From Plasmodium malariae (taxonomy: Eukaryota > Apicomplexa > Aconoidasida > Haemosporida > Plasmodiidae), in NCBI RefSeq assembly GCF_900090045.1, contig NC_041782.1:372001-436000 (forward strand): a stretch of 64,000 nt of DNA, in the 5' to 3' direction. Shown here piece after piece: positions 40,500 through 52,159 of the stretch. Under the pieces are notes generated by a model. The model worked only from the letters and a program-made list of their open reading frames with translations, made no database searches and was not told the origin of the DNA. Every line of letters begins with the position of its first letter. Positions within the stretch are counted from its first letter, which is position 1. The translations under genes and the position numbers were made by a program.

Positions 40500-42705
40500 T
40501 TTCGGCTTATTTTCTTTGATTTTTAATTTTCTTTATGCATGTTCTAATTTTTCAAACTATTTTGTTCATTTCCATCCAAATCCTTATTATCTGAAATTTT
40601 CTTTTCCAATTTTGCATTTTTTGATTAATGATTATTTTTATCACTTGAGTTATGTTCTAAGTTATCATCCTTTAGTTTACAATTGTTTTTATCTCTTGAC
40701 ATACTTTCTTTTATTTCAGAATTCATTAATTCATAAATCTTGTGGTTTCCATTTATCTTGTCTTCTAACTAATCATTTTTTGGTTTAGAATTATTTTTAT
40801 TATGTGATAAATTATCTTTTAATTGTCCATTCGGTAATTTGGAATGTTTTTTATTATTTGATGCCTCATAATCTAATCCTAAAGGCTGTGAATCATAATT
40901 CTCGTTATTAGCTATTTTCAAACTTCCGAAACCTACGATTTTAGGTTTATAATTCTTTTTACTATCTGATAAATTATTATTTATTTCATTTCGTAATTTA
41001 GAATTCTCTTTATTATTTAATGTCTCATTTTTTAATCCTATAGAATGTGAATTATACTTCCCTTTATTACTCGCTTTCCAATTTCCTAACCCTATAATAT
41101 TAGGATCATCATTTTTTTCAATGTTTGATATTTTATATTTTTCTCCTCCATTTGGTAATTAGGAATTTTATTTATTAACTGATGTTTCATTTTCTAATCC
41201 TTTAGAATGTAAATCATAATTCTCTTTATTACACGAACCCTTATTTTCTTATTCTTTAGGACGTAATTCGTAACCTCTATTATGATCTAGTTCATTCCTC
41301 TATTCCCCTAAAAACTGAGTATCATAGTTATCATTATAATTTGGCAAAATTCTTCTTTCACCTACAAATTGGGGATCTCACTTATTATTATAATATGGAA
41401 ATTTTCTTCTTTCATCTTCAAAATGTGAATTGTAATTATTACTATTATTTGGCAAATTTCTCCATGCTCCTTCAAAATATAGATCATGATTATTATCACA
41501 ATGTAGAAAAGCTCTTCTTGCTTCTACAAACTGTGGATCGTAATTTTTATTATCATGTGGAAAATTTATTCTTCCTACTTCTAAATATTGATCGTAATTA
41601 TTATTATTATTATTATTTTGTGGCATATTTCCCCTTCCTCCAGAAAAATGAAATTTGTAAACTACTTTATAATCTGATAAAAAAAATTTTGCTTCTGTAA
41701 GCTGGGATTCATAACTTTATCTACAATCTAATAAAATTTTCTTTATTCCGTCAAATTGCAATTCATAATTATCTTTATAATCTGACAAATATTTTTTTAC
41801 TTCCTCGAGTTGTTATTCACCCTTGTCTTTATATTCCAATAAGTATTTTTTTCCCTCTTCCAGTTGTGATTCACCCTTATTTATACATTCTGATAAATAT
41901 TTTTTTACTTCGTCCAGCTGTAATTCACCCTTTTATACTCTGAAAAAAAATTTTGAACTCCTTATACATGGGATTCATAACGTTCCTTGCAATCTGATAA
42001 AAGTTTTTTTTACTCCATTAAATTGTAATTCATAAAGCCCTATAAAATTCGGTATATTTTTCTGTTCTACAGGACATACTTCGTACCTCTTTCTATTACT
42101 TGATGAATTCCTAAGTCTACCTGAGAATTGGGGAACATAATTGTTACACTGATTTGGTAAATTTATTGTTTTTCGTACATTTCGTAATTCATATTATAAC
42201 CCTCTAAAATTCTTCTTCGCACAAACTGTGACTTATACTTTACAATATTACTCAACTTATTTCTTAATTCCCTATTATATTTGTTATCTCCTATAAATTC
42301 TGTTATTCTTTTAGGTTGTGCTTTAATAGTATCTTCAAATAATTTTAATTTTCTAACGATTTTATAATTTAATATGCTATATACGTTATATCCCTTATTT
42401 AAGGATTTACTATTGGTTGATTGAACAAGAAATAGATCTATTTATTATTTTATAAAACACTTATTTCTAATCTAATAAATTTTTTTTTTTTAAAAGATGA
42501 GATGCAAATCAGCAGTAAAAAAAAAAAATAGAATTAATAAAAAAAAAAAAAAAAAAGATACAAAAATAATTGTTCAATAATGTTTTTATATTATTACATT
42601 ATTGTAATACGGATATATCCAAGTTAAAAGGAAATACGTAAAAATTTTTATAATCAGTTGAAAGTTAATATTCGATTGCACACACCGTTTCTTTGATGTA
42701 TACAT
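40500..42705 (-). pseudogene. Pseudogene B: paralogue of gene A with an 18-residue repeat array
   Basis: Exon 1 is 42705-42598 (36 codons): MYTSKKRCVQ, then hydrophobic LIIKIFTYFLLTWIYPYY, ending at a phase-0 GTAATA donor just as in gene A. Exon 2 starts near 42440 with STNSKSLNKGYNVYSILNYK, which parallels gene A's SITKPLNSKRNTYKILGF. After two or three frame changes, a repeat array runs from about 42060 to 41250 in a near-constant frame, with 54-bp units such as KGESQLEEGKKYLLEYKD and NYDPQFVEARRAFLHCDN. The frame then stays readable to about 40500 (LGNWKASNKGKYNSHSIGL; GLDYEASNNKKHSKLPNGQ; YELMNSEIKESMSRDKNN). Stops are single-base (TAA, TAG or TGA), around nine to ten in the last 1.1 kb, far fewer than random A+T-rich sequence would give. 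It is a fairly young pseudogene created by point mutation after duplication with gene A. Confidence 0.78.
41250..42060 (-). repeat. 54-bp tandem repeat (18-residue unit) in pseudogene B
   Basis: Roughly thirteen degenerate units. The consensus shape is N/K-Y/G-E/D-x-Q-L/F-x-E-x-K/R-K/R-x-L-L-x-Y/C-x-D/N. Early units are Lys/Glu-rich (KKYLSDYKD), later ones Arg/Asn-rich (RRAFLHCDN). Confidence 0.8.
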
Positions 42706-44580
42706 ATTTACAACAATAGAACTCTTAGATGTTTTCTTGTATTGTTTATTAAGTGCAATATGGTGAAGTTTTAATTTGATTTTACAGTTTTTAATTTTCT
42801 ACCTATATTAAAAAAATCCAAAATTTGTCAAACTTTTATTATACATTTAATCTACATAAAAATACTAACTACAAAAAATAACCTAAATATATTCAGTAAA
42901 TTGTTTGTATAAAATACATAATTAAAAAAAAAAAAAAAAATTCATTAAAATAATTTAAGAATTAAATGATATATGTATATACCATGTATATTAAAAATAT
43001 AACACATAAATACTTAATGTTTCTAACACATATATATTCTCTAATGAAGTGCTTTAAACAAAAATAGTATTATACATATAATACTTAAATTTTTCTGATT
43101 CATTATATAATAAAAAATGTAATACTCGAAACAAATTATATATAGTCAGGTTTACCTAAAAATATAAGGATTTAAAAGTTTTCCCAGTAATTTCTCATAA
43201 GTTATGTGTTTTGCATCTTTAATATTGTTACATAGTTGCATTTTAACTGTAATAATTATAAAGATAGAAACAGTATATTAAAATTTCTTTTTTTTCCTAC
43301 TAATATTTTATTATAGTATTATATTTCTACTTAAAAATAAGTATATAATATAACATAATATTTTGAAGGTATAAGAAAATAGGAACACATCAAGTGTAAA
43401 CGTGTAATGAAAATGTAAATGCAAAACATTACATATTATTAAAGTACCATGTACATAACAAATTTTACTAAATTATTTTATTAATTTTAAATAAAATATA
43501 ATAAAATCAGAATTATATTTTTTTTACAAAAAACCCATAGTATTTATGTTTATATCTACATATGTTTCATATTACCTAAAAAATATTTTAAATAAAACTT
43601 CTTTAACAAAAATATGTATTTTATTTTATATTATTTTTTTTTCCCCAAAAACTGTGTTTTTCTGTCTAATATGAATTTTGAATAAAAAGTAAATGATTAG
43701 GTAAACAAAAAAGTAATAAATAAAAAAAATAACTAAAAATGTCTATTTAAAAAAACAATTTTACATGATGTACGAAAATAATATTAATATGCCTACGTGT
43801 TATTAATGTTAAAATTACAATGAAAAAAATTGTAGCTATATAAAACATTTGAAAATATGAAAAAATGAAAAATCTTTGGATCTATTATTTTTTTTTTACA
43901 ACTATTTAATATTCAAGTAATTTATTTTTAACTCCTCAAAATAAAGTTATATTGTTCAAATTCAAAGAGTATTTAAGCGTCTTATATCATAAAATGAACA
44001 AACCTATAATATATACTAAATAAACCGATTAAAGTTGTAAAAAAAATATTTCTTATTCATATATTTATTAGGTATGCAATAGTAATTTAGACATACAGTT
44101 TTTTCATAAAAATAAATGTTTTAAAAGTAAATGCTCATCTAATTTAAATATATTAATATTGCTTTTTTTTTTGTTCAGTGATATATATATATATCTATTC
44201 AAAAGTTGAAATAATTCCTTTTTTTATATATAATGAATAATTTTTTTTTTCTTTCAAATATATATAGTTATAGCTATAATTTAAATAAATTATATTTTCA
44301 TTCAAAATGTATTTCCCCAGCACTGCATCATAATCATACATTTTATTTTTAAAATTTTTTTATACACATATAAACTAAAATAATAAAAGTTAATAATTTA
44401 TAGTTAATAACTATTTATTTATCAGAAATACTTTAAGGAAATAACTTCAAAGATATATGCAAAAATATAATTTATTTAATGCACGTTGATAATTTTATTT
44501 ATTGATGTATAAATATGTATGCATATTTTTATTAGTATTTTTTTTGTTTTACACTTTTTTTCGACATTTATGATTATTCA
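42706..44580. other. Intergenic spacer upstream of pseudogene B
   Basis: A+T-rich, no gene seen; presumed old promoter of B. Partly similar to the region upstream of gene A. Confidence 0.45.
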
Positions 44581-44599
44581 GTGCACGTATTATCCTTTT

Positions 44600-46450
44600 A
44601 TATTTGAATTAATTGTACTTTCAATTAAATAAAGAATATTCTATAGGACATGGACTCTTCTTACGAAATTATTTAACTTATTCTATTAACACTTAATAAA
44701 TTATGCTAATTTTTATATATTAATCTGATTAATACTTTTGCAGTTATTAGCTTATTAAATACCTTATTTATAGTTCAATTTTCTTCTAAATTTCTTTTTT
44801 TATATTATTGGACTGTTATGCAAATTTATAACGTTATCACTGTTATATTTATATATAAAGGAATTGCTTTTTGTCATTCATGAAAATTTTATCTTTGTAT
44901 TATCCACATTATGCGTAGTCATATGTCATTATTATAAAATTAATATAAATTTTAGCACGAGGAAAATTACAAACAGCTGTAATAGCATGTTAAATGAAAT
45001 ATGTATTTTAAGTTAATCTCACATGTAATTCGTATGTTTTGCGTTTTCATTCTTATACCTTTTAAATTCACTAAAAATCTGTTATTTTTCTTATTTACTT
45101 TTGTATATTGAGTAATGCACTCTTATAGCCAACGTTAAAATAAGAGAACAATATATTTATCTACTATAGTTTGCGAAAGGAAATTATCTGTCCTTTGTAT
45201 TTTATATTTTTAATTTACACTAATTACCTACGACTTTTGTATTATTCCCGTGACCTAATTTTACCTATATATTATTAACAAATTATATTCTACTATGTAC
45301 CTTAATTATATGTAGCATATACTTGTTAATCTATATTTTGTATTAATGTATTCTATTAAACATGTTAATATATGGATGCAGTATTTTACAATTCTCATTT
45401 CCGAGGGTATAATTACACTGTTTTCATATGTATTACATGTTCTGTCTTTATGTACTTATATATGTCAATTCATATTAAGGTGAACATATATATACATATA
45501 TATATATAAACAGCACAATAATCTAGGGTATATAAATTTTTATATTTATTATTGTTTTCATTTGTCCTGCGCCACTTTGTATACTTTGCTTCTTTGCGAT
45601 TTCAAAGTTATAATATTTCCTGTATCTTTTTATTACATTTAATACATGCAAAAGTTTAAATAAATATATGCATATATATTCTTTAATTTACAACTTTCTT
45701 GCTATTTAACGAATTCCTATGTCCCTTCATTTCTGTTTACCCCCTTTTGCAAAAATAGATCTTTATTAAAAACTTCATTTTTTTAAGTATTCCCCTTTTC
45801 CTTTTTTTTAAAATCAATTTTCCATGCTTCAAGCTAATTTACTTTATTCTCACTCTTACAGTGTACACCTTTTTTTTTTGTTCATATATTAGATGCAAGT
45901 TTCTTTTTTTTTTAATTATTTCGCTACTACTTGTTTCCTTCTACTTTTCTAATATCAACTGATTAATAGTATACGTTGATGTTTTCCATATTTTTGCTTT
46001 TTAAAATTTTGTATATTCGTGTCTATGAAATATGTGAAGTTTAACTATCACGCTTTTATCATACTCTCATCAAATACGACATTCATAAATCTATTATCAG
46101 TATTTCATTTCTATTTTTCCTTTTTAAAAATGCATTTATTATGATACTTTTGTTTATTCTTTCAAATTAACTATTTTTTTTAAGTGTCTTCTTTTTTTCT
46201 TTTACCTCTATTAAATATTATAATTCATATGATATATTAGTTACAAATGTTTCACTTATTGTAATTTCATTTGTACGATTATTACTACGGCTCTTATAGT
46301 ATCGTGTAATATTCTGTAGAATTTATAACATTGCACATAAATATACCAATTGTTTCAGAAAACTCTTCCTGCATTTTCTTATTTTTTATGTTTAAACTTC
46401 TTTTCTTTTTTCTTTTATTTTTTTTAGGGGAATAATCAATTGCATATTTA
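44600..46450 (-). pseudogene. Possible long, heavily decayed gene relic
   Basis: This 1.85-kb block is pyrimidine-rich on the plus strand. Read on the minus strand it gives long protein-like runs with few stops. 46420-46296 contains NKKMQEEFSETIGIFMCNV. About 46290-46080 has NNRTNEITISETFVTN and INAFLKRKNRNEILIIDL. 46070-45690 runs about 123 codons with only four internal stops (HIFHRHEYTKF; STYTINQLILEK; SSSEIIKKKRNLHLIYEQKK). About 45430-45270 gives NSVIIPSEMRIVKYCIHIL. Further pieces reach 44600, including a membrane-like MLLQLFVIFLVLKFILIL. It looks like a Lys/Ser/Ile-rich gene eroded by stops and shifts. No family is recognised and the A-rich strand alone lowers stop counts, so this is tentative. 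Confidence 0.35.
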
Positions 46451-46459
46451 GTTTTTTTC

Positions 46460-47825
46460 TGATATGAAATTAGAAGCTATATTAACTTTATAATCTAATA
46501 ACCAAAATTATGAAAAGCTGAAAAATTCATCATATAGTTAATAAAAAATATTAAAGTTAGGCATTTCAAATATACCCAAAAAGCAGATATGTTTTTTACA
46601 TCAATTCATAGAATTATAATAAATGCATTAATACAATTTTCTTTTATTTTACACATTTAAAGATTTTTCTACAAAAAAATATATGTATTTTAAAAGAAAA
46701 ATTAACATACCATATGAAAATACCTATATATGGATTCTCCTATTTTTGTAATTAAGTTAATTTTTAAATAAACAGATTGTTCTTTAAAATAAATTTCTTC
46801 CTTAGATACAAAATAAAAGTTGTACATAAATTCAAATATCCTATGAAATTACTCCATTTTGTAGGAATTATTATTGTATTTTTAGAACAAATTTATTTTA
46901 ACGAATGTTGTATCCAATTGTATAACAAATTTATTGCACTTCCCAATTTACTTACCTTTTTTTATGTTATATTATAAATATGCTTTTACGACATGCTTTT
47001 ACGTGAGCACACTATTTTGTATTTTCAACTTACATTTTTTCATGATAAAAATTAAGTACACAATATCAACAACAAAAAATCTAGCAAAATATACGAATGA
47101 TTTACTCTTAAAATATTCTGTACATATCTATAATAATTTTCATTTGAAATATGTAAAGTATTTACACTTTTTTAAAACATATTTTTATTAACATTAATTT
47201 TAATATAAACTTTTTGTTGAAAGTTTTAATAAAGAACTTTTTAAGTGCCATAATGTCTAAATAAAACTATATTTAAAGAGTTTTATTATACATATGTATA
47301 AATATATTAATAATTCATAAATTCAATAAAATTATGTAAAAATATGGATTTCATTAATTATACTAATTATACAAGTGTAATATTTAAGCTGTTAAATTAA
47401 ATATACCTTTATGTAACAAATAAATTTCCTATAGGAAGTATAAGATATTAATTCAAAGGAATGTATAAAATATAAAAATCATAAAAGATTTATGACAAAA
47501 TATTATAATCCTACTATTAAAATAACTCTTAAAAAATATATTTATACATATACAGGCATAGAACAATATTATTTCTAAAATACATAATAGGTGTTATTAC
47601 ACATTATTCTAACAGCATGTGTAATAAATTTTCTGTGTGTATTAATGCTACAACATATTATTTAAAATATTTTATTAGGTATAAAATATTTTATTAAATG
47701 ATAATATAAAAATGAATACACGAAAAGAAAAAAGAATTAATATTTTAATATCTTATGAACAAATAAAACGGTGCTGAAGAAAAATTAAAAGGTAGAAAAT
47801 AAAAAAAGAGAAAAGAAAAGAAATT
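46460..47825. other. Spacer downstream of gene C
   Basis: A+T-rich. A plus-strand frame at 46842-46977 starts MKLLHFVGIIIVFLEQIYF, which looks like a signal peptide, and an overlapping frame runs 46934-47191. Neither continues into anything recognisable, so I do not call a gene. Confidence 0.4.
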
Positions 47826-49083
47826 TCATTTCATATACATACGTTTTAATTTTTTTTTTTTTCTCTTTCTGCCTTTTAATTTTTTAATATAATAAGAAGT
47901 TAGTACAAATGATATGACACTCAATATAATGGGAACTATTACATATTCCATAGCAGATAATGCTACGCTACCAACAAAAAATAGCGTTGATAAAAACGGT
48001 ATTTTTTTTGAAATTTTCTTGTCATGTTTTTTATAATACGCGTCAAAATGTTTTTCTATATCAGAATTTTTTTTTTTCACTAATTTTCCTTTTATATGGT
48101 CATAATCATTATTCTTTGTAACTGTGTAAAAATCTTTCAAATGGGATATATCTTTATTTTTAAAAGATGTGTGTTCATTGTCAATAATCTGTGAATAATA
48201 ATTATTATCATCATCTTCATCATCATCATCTTCATCGGACATATAATCATCATTAGGATGTGTGAAATACATTTTATCATAATTTGGGAAATTAGAATAT
48301 TCGAAGGATGGGTAATCATTTCTTTCCGCATGAGGATAATCATATCGTTGCGTCGGAGTATAGTTATTTCGAGGAGAAGGAGAACAGTCATTACGTTGCG
48401 CGAGTGAATAATTACTTCCTTGCCAGCTTGAGTAATTTCTGTTTTCAAAGTTTGGGTAATTGGCATCTTCAAAAGATGGATCATCATCACCATCAAATGG
48501 TGAATCATCATTATCTTGGAAATTTGGACAATTACCATGATTATAGGATGGGAATTTATTACCTTGAAAAACAAAATAATTAGGACTTTCAAAATGAGGA
48601 AATTTCTTCTGATCATAATATGAATTCGTTAATTGTCGTACATTGTGAAAATAATCAAAGTCATTCTTGTTGATTCCATCTGTTATATGTTCACAAAAAT
48701 CATCGTTCATGCTTTGAAACTTGCTTCCAACTTCTGCTAAGGATCTGTTATCTTTAAAATTTAATACATCCTGGACTTTACATTGTTTGTCTAATAAGAT
48801 TTTATTGATGTTCTAAAAAATATGATAGGAAACAACATTAATATAATATATTTGTTTTTATATAACATATTAATTTTTTAACTTAAAAAAGAAAAAAACT
48901 TTATAAAATATTAAAAATAAGTACAAAAAACAATGTAAAATTTCTTGCAAGTAAAATTATTACATCATCAAATAAAGGTTCCAAATTCCATACTGAAGCA
49001 ATAAGCAAAAATGCTTTCGTAAAAAATGATGACATAAACATACTAATTTCCCCCTTCTTACTGTACCCTCTTAAAATTCCCAT
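47826..49083 (-). CDS. Gene C: intact two-exon PEXEL protein with 8-residue repeats and a C-terminal membrane region
   Basis: Exon 1 is 49083-48964 (40 codons): MGILRGYSKKGEISMF, then hydrophobic FFTKAFLLIASVW, ending at a phase-0 GTAATA donor. Exon 2 is 48812-47826, giving about 368 residues in total. Exon 2 begins NINKILLDKQCKVQ and carries a canonical PEXEL, RSLAE, at residues 63-67, cut by plasmepsin V in proteins sent to the host cell. From about 48560 to 48270 there are 24-bp units (8 residues) such as NYPNFENR, NYSLAQRN, NYTPTQRY and DYPHAERN, then an Asp/Glu run (EDDDDEDDDNNYY). A Lys-rich spacer (KKHDKKISKKIPF) leads to two hydrophobic segments (STLFFVGSVALSAMEYV; PIILSVISFVLTSYYI) and a strongly basic tail (KGRKRKKKKLKRMYMK). 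No stop or shift is seen. Likely exported and membrane-anchored in the infected cell; function unknown. Confidence 0.87.
48270..48560 (-). repeat. 24-bp tandem repeat (8-residue unit) in gene C
   Basis: About ten degenerate octapeptides built on N/D-Y-x-x-x-x-R/E-N. A plus-strand open frame across 48308-48583 and a second minus frame at 48616-48137 are shadows of it. Confidence 0.8.
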
Positions 49084-50330
49084 AAATACACAAAAAAAAA
49101 AAAAAAAAAACAGATTTCTATACTATTTATTCAATAAAAGTTTATAAAAGTTCAATATTTTATGTTTTTTTATTTAAAATTATATTTTATTTTAAAATTA
49201 TGAATGAAATTAAGAAGTCACATGTTAAAATAAATAAACGGTAATATTTAGTTCAAGGGAAATTAAAACAAAATTATTAAAAAAAAGGAAAGAAATGTAA
49301 AGTTAAAATAAATGGGAAATAAAACCCTTAATTTCATTTATAATATAATACTAAATTAGTATGTGTTTATTATATTATAAATATTAAACATATATATATT
49401 AATAATATTATATTTTAATTGTTACGTAGTAAATAAATTCATAATATTTTATTCATTTAAACATTTTTAATTAAATAATTTTAGACGCTTTCCTCATAAA
49501 TTATATAAGATTAAAAAAAAAAAAAAAAAAAAATGAAAAAAATTTTAAGTTATCTAGGTATAATTAATTCTAAACAAATTTAGTAATTTTAAATTATGTG
49601 GAAATACTTTTGTGATAATCCCATTACCATTATATTATTATATTTATATATATAATAATAATTACAATGACCTTAAATGAAAAAAAAAAAAAACATATAA
49701 TATAAAATAAAAGAATTATTAATGAATAAAAATTTAATTTTAAACACAAATTAAAACATTGTTTTCGTTAAGAAAATATATTAAATAATACAATATTTAC
49801 AATAATGTTAATAATTAAATAAGGATTATGTGTTTTTGTTTTATTTTCATTTTAATATATATTAATAATTTTCAAAATTTAATTTATGATAATATTAAAT
49901 AACAATAATAGAAGAAAACAATGGATATTAATAATTATCAGCTTATTTCCATCAAAGTTATTTTTTTCACAATATTATAAGAAAAAATTCACGAGTTTTA
50001 AGAATTATAAATATATAATTTTCACATTTTCTATATATTTTTTTTTTGTTTATTTATTTTTTCTATTTATGTGTTAATATATTTTCATTTAAGCAAAAAA
50101 AAAAGATTTGTGTTCATGTATGTACAAATTTAAAAGAGAATAAGCATAACGATTCTAAATTTACATTGTATAAAATACGTAAAACACATTTTATATAAAT
50201 TACACAGTTGTAAAAGAATTATAATTAAAGTATTCATAATTTTTTTCTTTAATAAAAAATATATATTAAATATGGTTTTTTAATGGATTATATAGTAATG
50301 TTACGTTTTATTATTTATAAAATAATAATT
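49084..50330. other. Upstream region of gene C
   Basis: A+T-rich presumed promoter with a 21-base poly-A at 49513-49533. A plus-strand frame at 49886-50077 is Asn/Lys/Phe-rich and ends in hydrophobic sequence; I treat it as chance. Confidence 0.5.
49513..49533 (+). repeat. Poly-A tract (21 bases)
   Basis: Uninterrupted run of 21 A upstream of gene C. Confidence 0.85.
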
Positions 50331-50332
50331 AT

Positions 50333-50491
50333 ATGCCCAAACCTCCTCTAGCGCTGGTTGGTAAACATCATAATACGTATGGTATAAAAGATATATTACA
50401 TTATTTAGATTATATAAAAATAGTATTAAATAATTATAATATAGAGTTTTTATCTTTATTTTTATGTTATTTGATGAGCATAAGGAAGTAA
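50333..50491 (+). CDS. Small open frame starting in a G+C-rich patch, 52 codons, unassigned
   Basis: ATG to TAA frame starting MPKPPLALVGKHHNTYGIKD and ending CYLMSIRK. The first 30 bases are about 60% G+C, exceptional in this window. The opposite strand is also open through the patch (YDVYQPALEEVWAYNYYF), so the coding strand, if any, is uncertain. No splice partner or family is recognised. It could be a relic exon, a small gene, or part of a non-coding RNA. Confidence 0.22.
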   Translation: MPKPPLALVGKHHNTYGIKDILHYLDYIKIVLNNYNIEFLSLFLCYLMSIRK

Positions 50492-50779
50492 CTTAAAAGA
50501 AACGTTTATATTAAATTTTCTTCTATGAATAAGGTTAGAGATATATAGAAATTGTTTTTTCTTTTTCTTTTATAAGGAATTTTGTAAGACAAATTTATAT
50601 TTATGTTACATGGTATACATGTGTATATAACATTATCATGTAAAACTGCGTTCTTACATGTGAACAAAGTGTAATAAAAAAATTTACTTCACATCATTAA
50701 AAATATGCATTTTTCCTAAAATATAATTATTTATATTTTAATATTTTTTTTATAGTTCTGTACAATCGCCTTTTACTCT

Positions 50780-51331
50780 ATCCTTTGATTAGTCATCACA
50801 GAAATATTATGTATTACTATTTTGATAAGATATTTAAAACACAATTATGAATATGATATTTTATTTTGTCCTTTATACTTAAAACATCTAAATAGTTATA
50901 ATTCAACGGATACTTATTCTTATAATACACATTTTCTAACAAAATTGTTATTATAATGCTCTCCTACTATTAATATGTCGAATTTATAAAGTTCATAAAT
51001 TCACACTGTACTTACTAAAAAATGTACCCATTATGAATACCATTCTGAAAATAATAAAATCCTTTAAAATTACAAAAATGGCATTCTTCTATATTCTTTT
51101 ATTGCTGAAGAAACATCATTATTTTTTTCTTACCTTTAAAACAAAACAAAATGAACAATTTATCCTTATTCTATTTTGAATGTAACATAAATACCTGGAC
51201 ACCTTATTATTTAAATTTACGTGAACAAAAATAAAAGATAGGATCACGCAAAAAAAAAAATATAATATTTGGATGTAACCCAAAATAGTTTTATTACATT
51301 TCCTAACGGGACTTGTCAAAACTGAGAACAT
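50780..51331 (-). pseudogene. Possible decayed two-exon exported-type gene
   Basis: 51331-51193 begins with ATG and reads MFSVLTSPVRKCNKTILGYI, then a hydrophobic core ILYFFFCVILSFIFVHV, reaching a CAG|GTATTT donor-like site: the form of exon 1 in this gene class. About 400 bases downstream on the same strand (about 50920-50800) comes LENVYYKNKYPLNYNYLDVL continuing IKDKIKYHIHNCVLNIL, a protein-like run ending in TAG. No clear PEXEL or acceptor is visible, so if this is a gene its exon 2 is badly eroded. Confidence 0.35.
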
Positions 51332-51537
51332 ACGTTTCTCTCAATTACTTATAATATATTATCTTTATTTATAGTACAACTCTATGAACAAATTAAACTA
51401 ATATAAAAATATGAAATATTGAAATATATATATAACTAATGTATATATAAAAATATAAATCAATACTTTTGCAAATATTTTGTATGGTTACATATGTATT
51501 TCCACATTATCTACACAATTATTTATCAATAAGAAAA

Positions 51538-52150
51538 ATGTCCTTCAAACATGATTTTTCTGGAATAAAGGTAAAAAAAATAAATGTACATTTCAGAATA
51601 TTACTAGTAATATTCATTATTTTATACTAACTTTTCTATTAAAACGTGTGAATTGGTGTGATAATTTAAAGTTCAACAACAAATTTAAATATCTTAAATA
51701 ACATATACATTTTAATTGGAATAACTTATAAGCACATAATATTATAATATATATAATAAGGGGATTAAGAATCCAATTTATATGAAAATAGAATAACATT
51801 TGTTCCTCTAAATACGTTAAGTTACAAGAGTATTAGCTCAAAAAATTAAATATTTTAGTAATAATTGAAATGTAATATTTTCTATATTTAAGAGAAGGGT
51901 ATAGGTGTATTAAACCCTGAAAACAAAAATAGCTATACAATTTTCTCACCAGAAAAAATGGTAGCAAAAAAAGTTTTAACATTCATACAGGTGGATTTTT
52001 TCTTCGACATTAATTCATCATACATATGTACAAAATAATTAGTGACATATATGTATTAGTCAGATTGATGTGAAATTTCGCAGGAAAAAAAAACTTAAGT
52101 TTATTAAAATCATATATACAAGCTTTTTCATACTTGAGAAAGTAATATAG
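51538..52150 (+). CDS. Possible small three-exon gene on the plus strand, unassigned
   Basis: Three protein-like pieces in order have compatible phase-0 joins. 51538 onward reads MSFKHDFSGIKVKKINVHFR, then a hydrophobic LLVIFIILY, with a possible CTA|GTAATA donor at 51606. 51895-51990 reads KGIGVLNPENKNSY, then TIFSPEKMVAKKVLTFIQ, bounded by AG and CAG|GTGGAT. 52064-52150 reads IDVKFRRKKKLKFIKIIYTS then FFILEKVI and a stop, after a TCAG acceptor. Spliced length would be about 80-85 residues with a basic C-terminal part. The middle piece has a composition (G, P, N, S, E) very unlike spacer. It may be a real small gene or the remains of a larger one. Confidence 0.32.
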
Positions 52151-52159
52151 TACAGAACC

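Noticed and set aside
41341..41700. 119-codon plus-strand Phe/Tyr-rich frame
   Set aside because: Antisense of pseudogene B's repeat array.
46934..47191. 85-codon plus-strand frame
   Set aside because: Starts on TTG, Phe/Tyr/Lys-rich as expected from A+T-rich spacer, no splice partner or motif.
48137..48616. 159-codon minus-strand frame overlapping gene C
   Set aside because: Ile/Met-rich shadow of exon 2 in another frame; the true frame has PEXEL, repeats and membrane segments.
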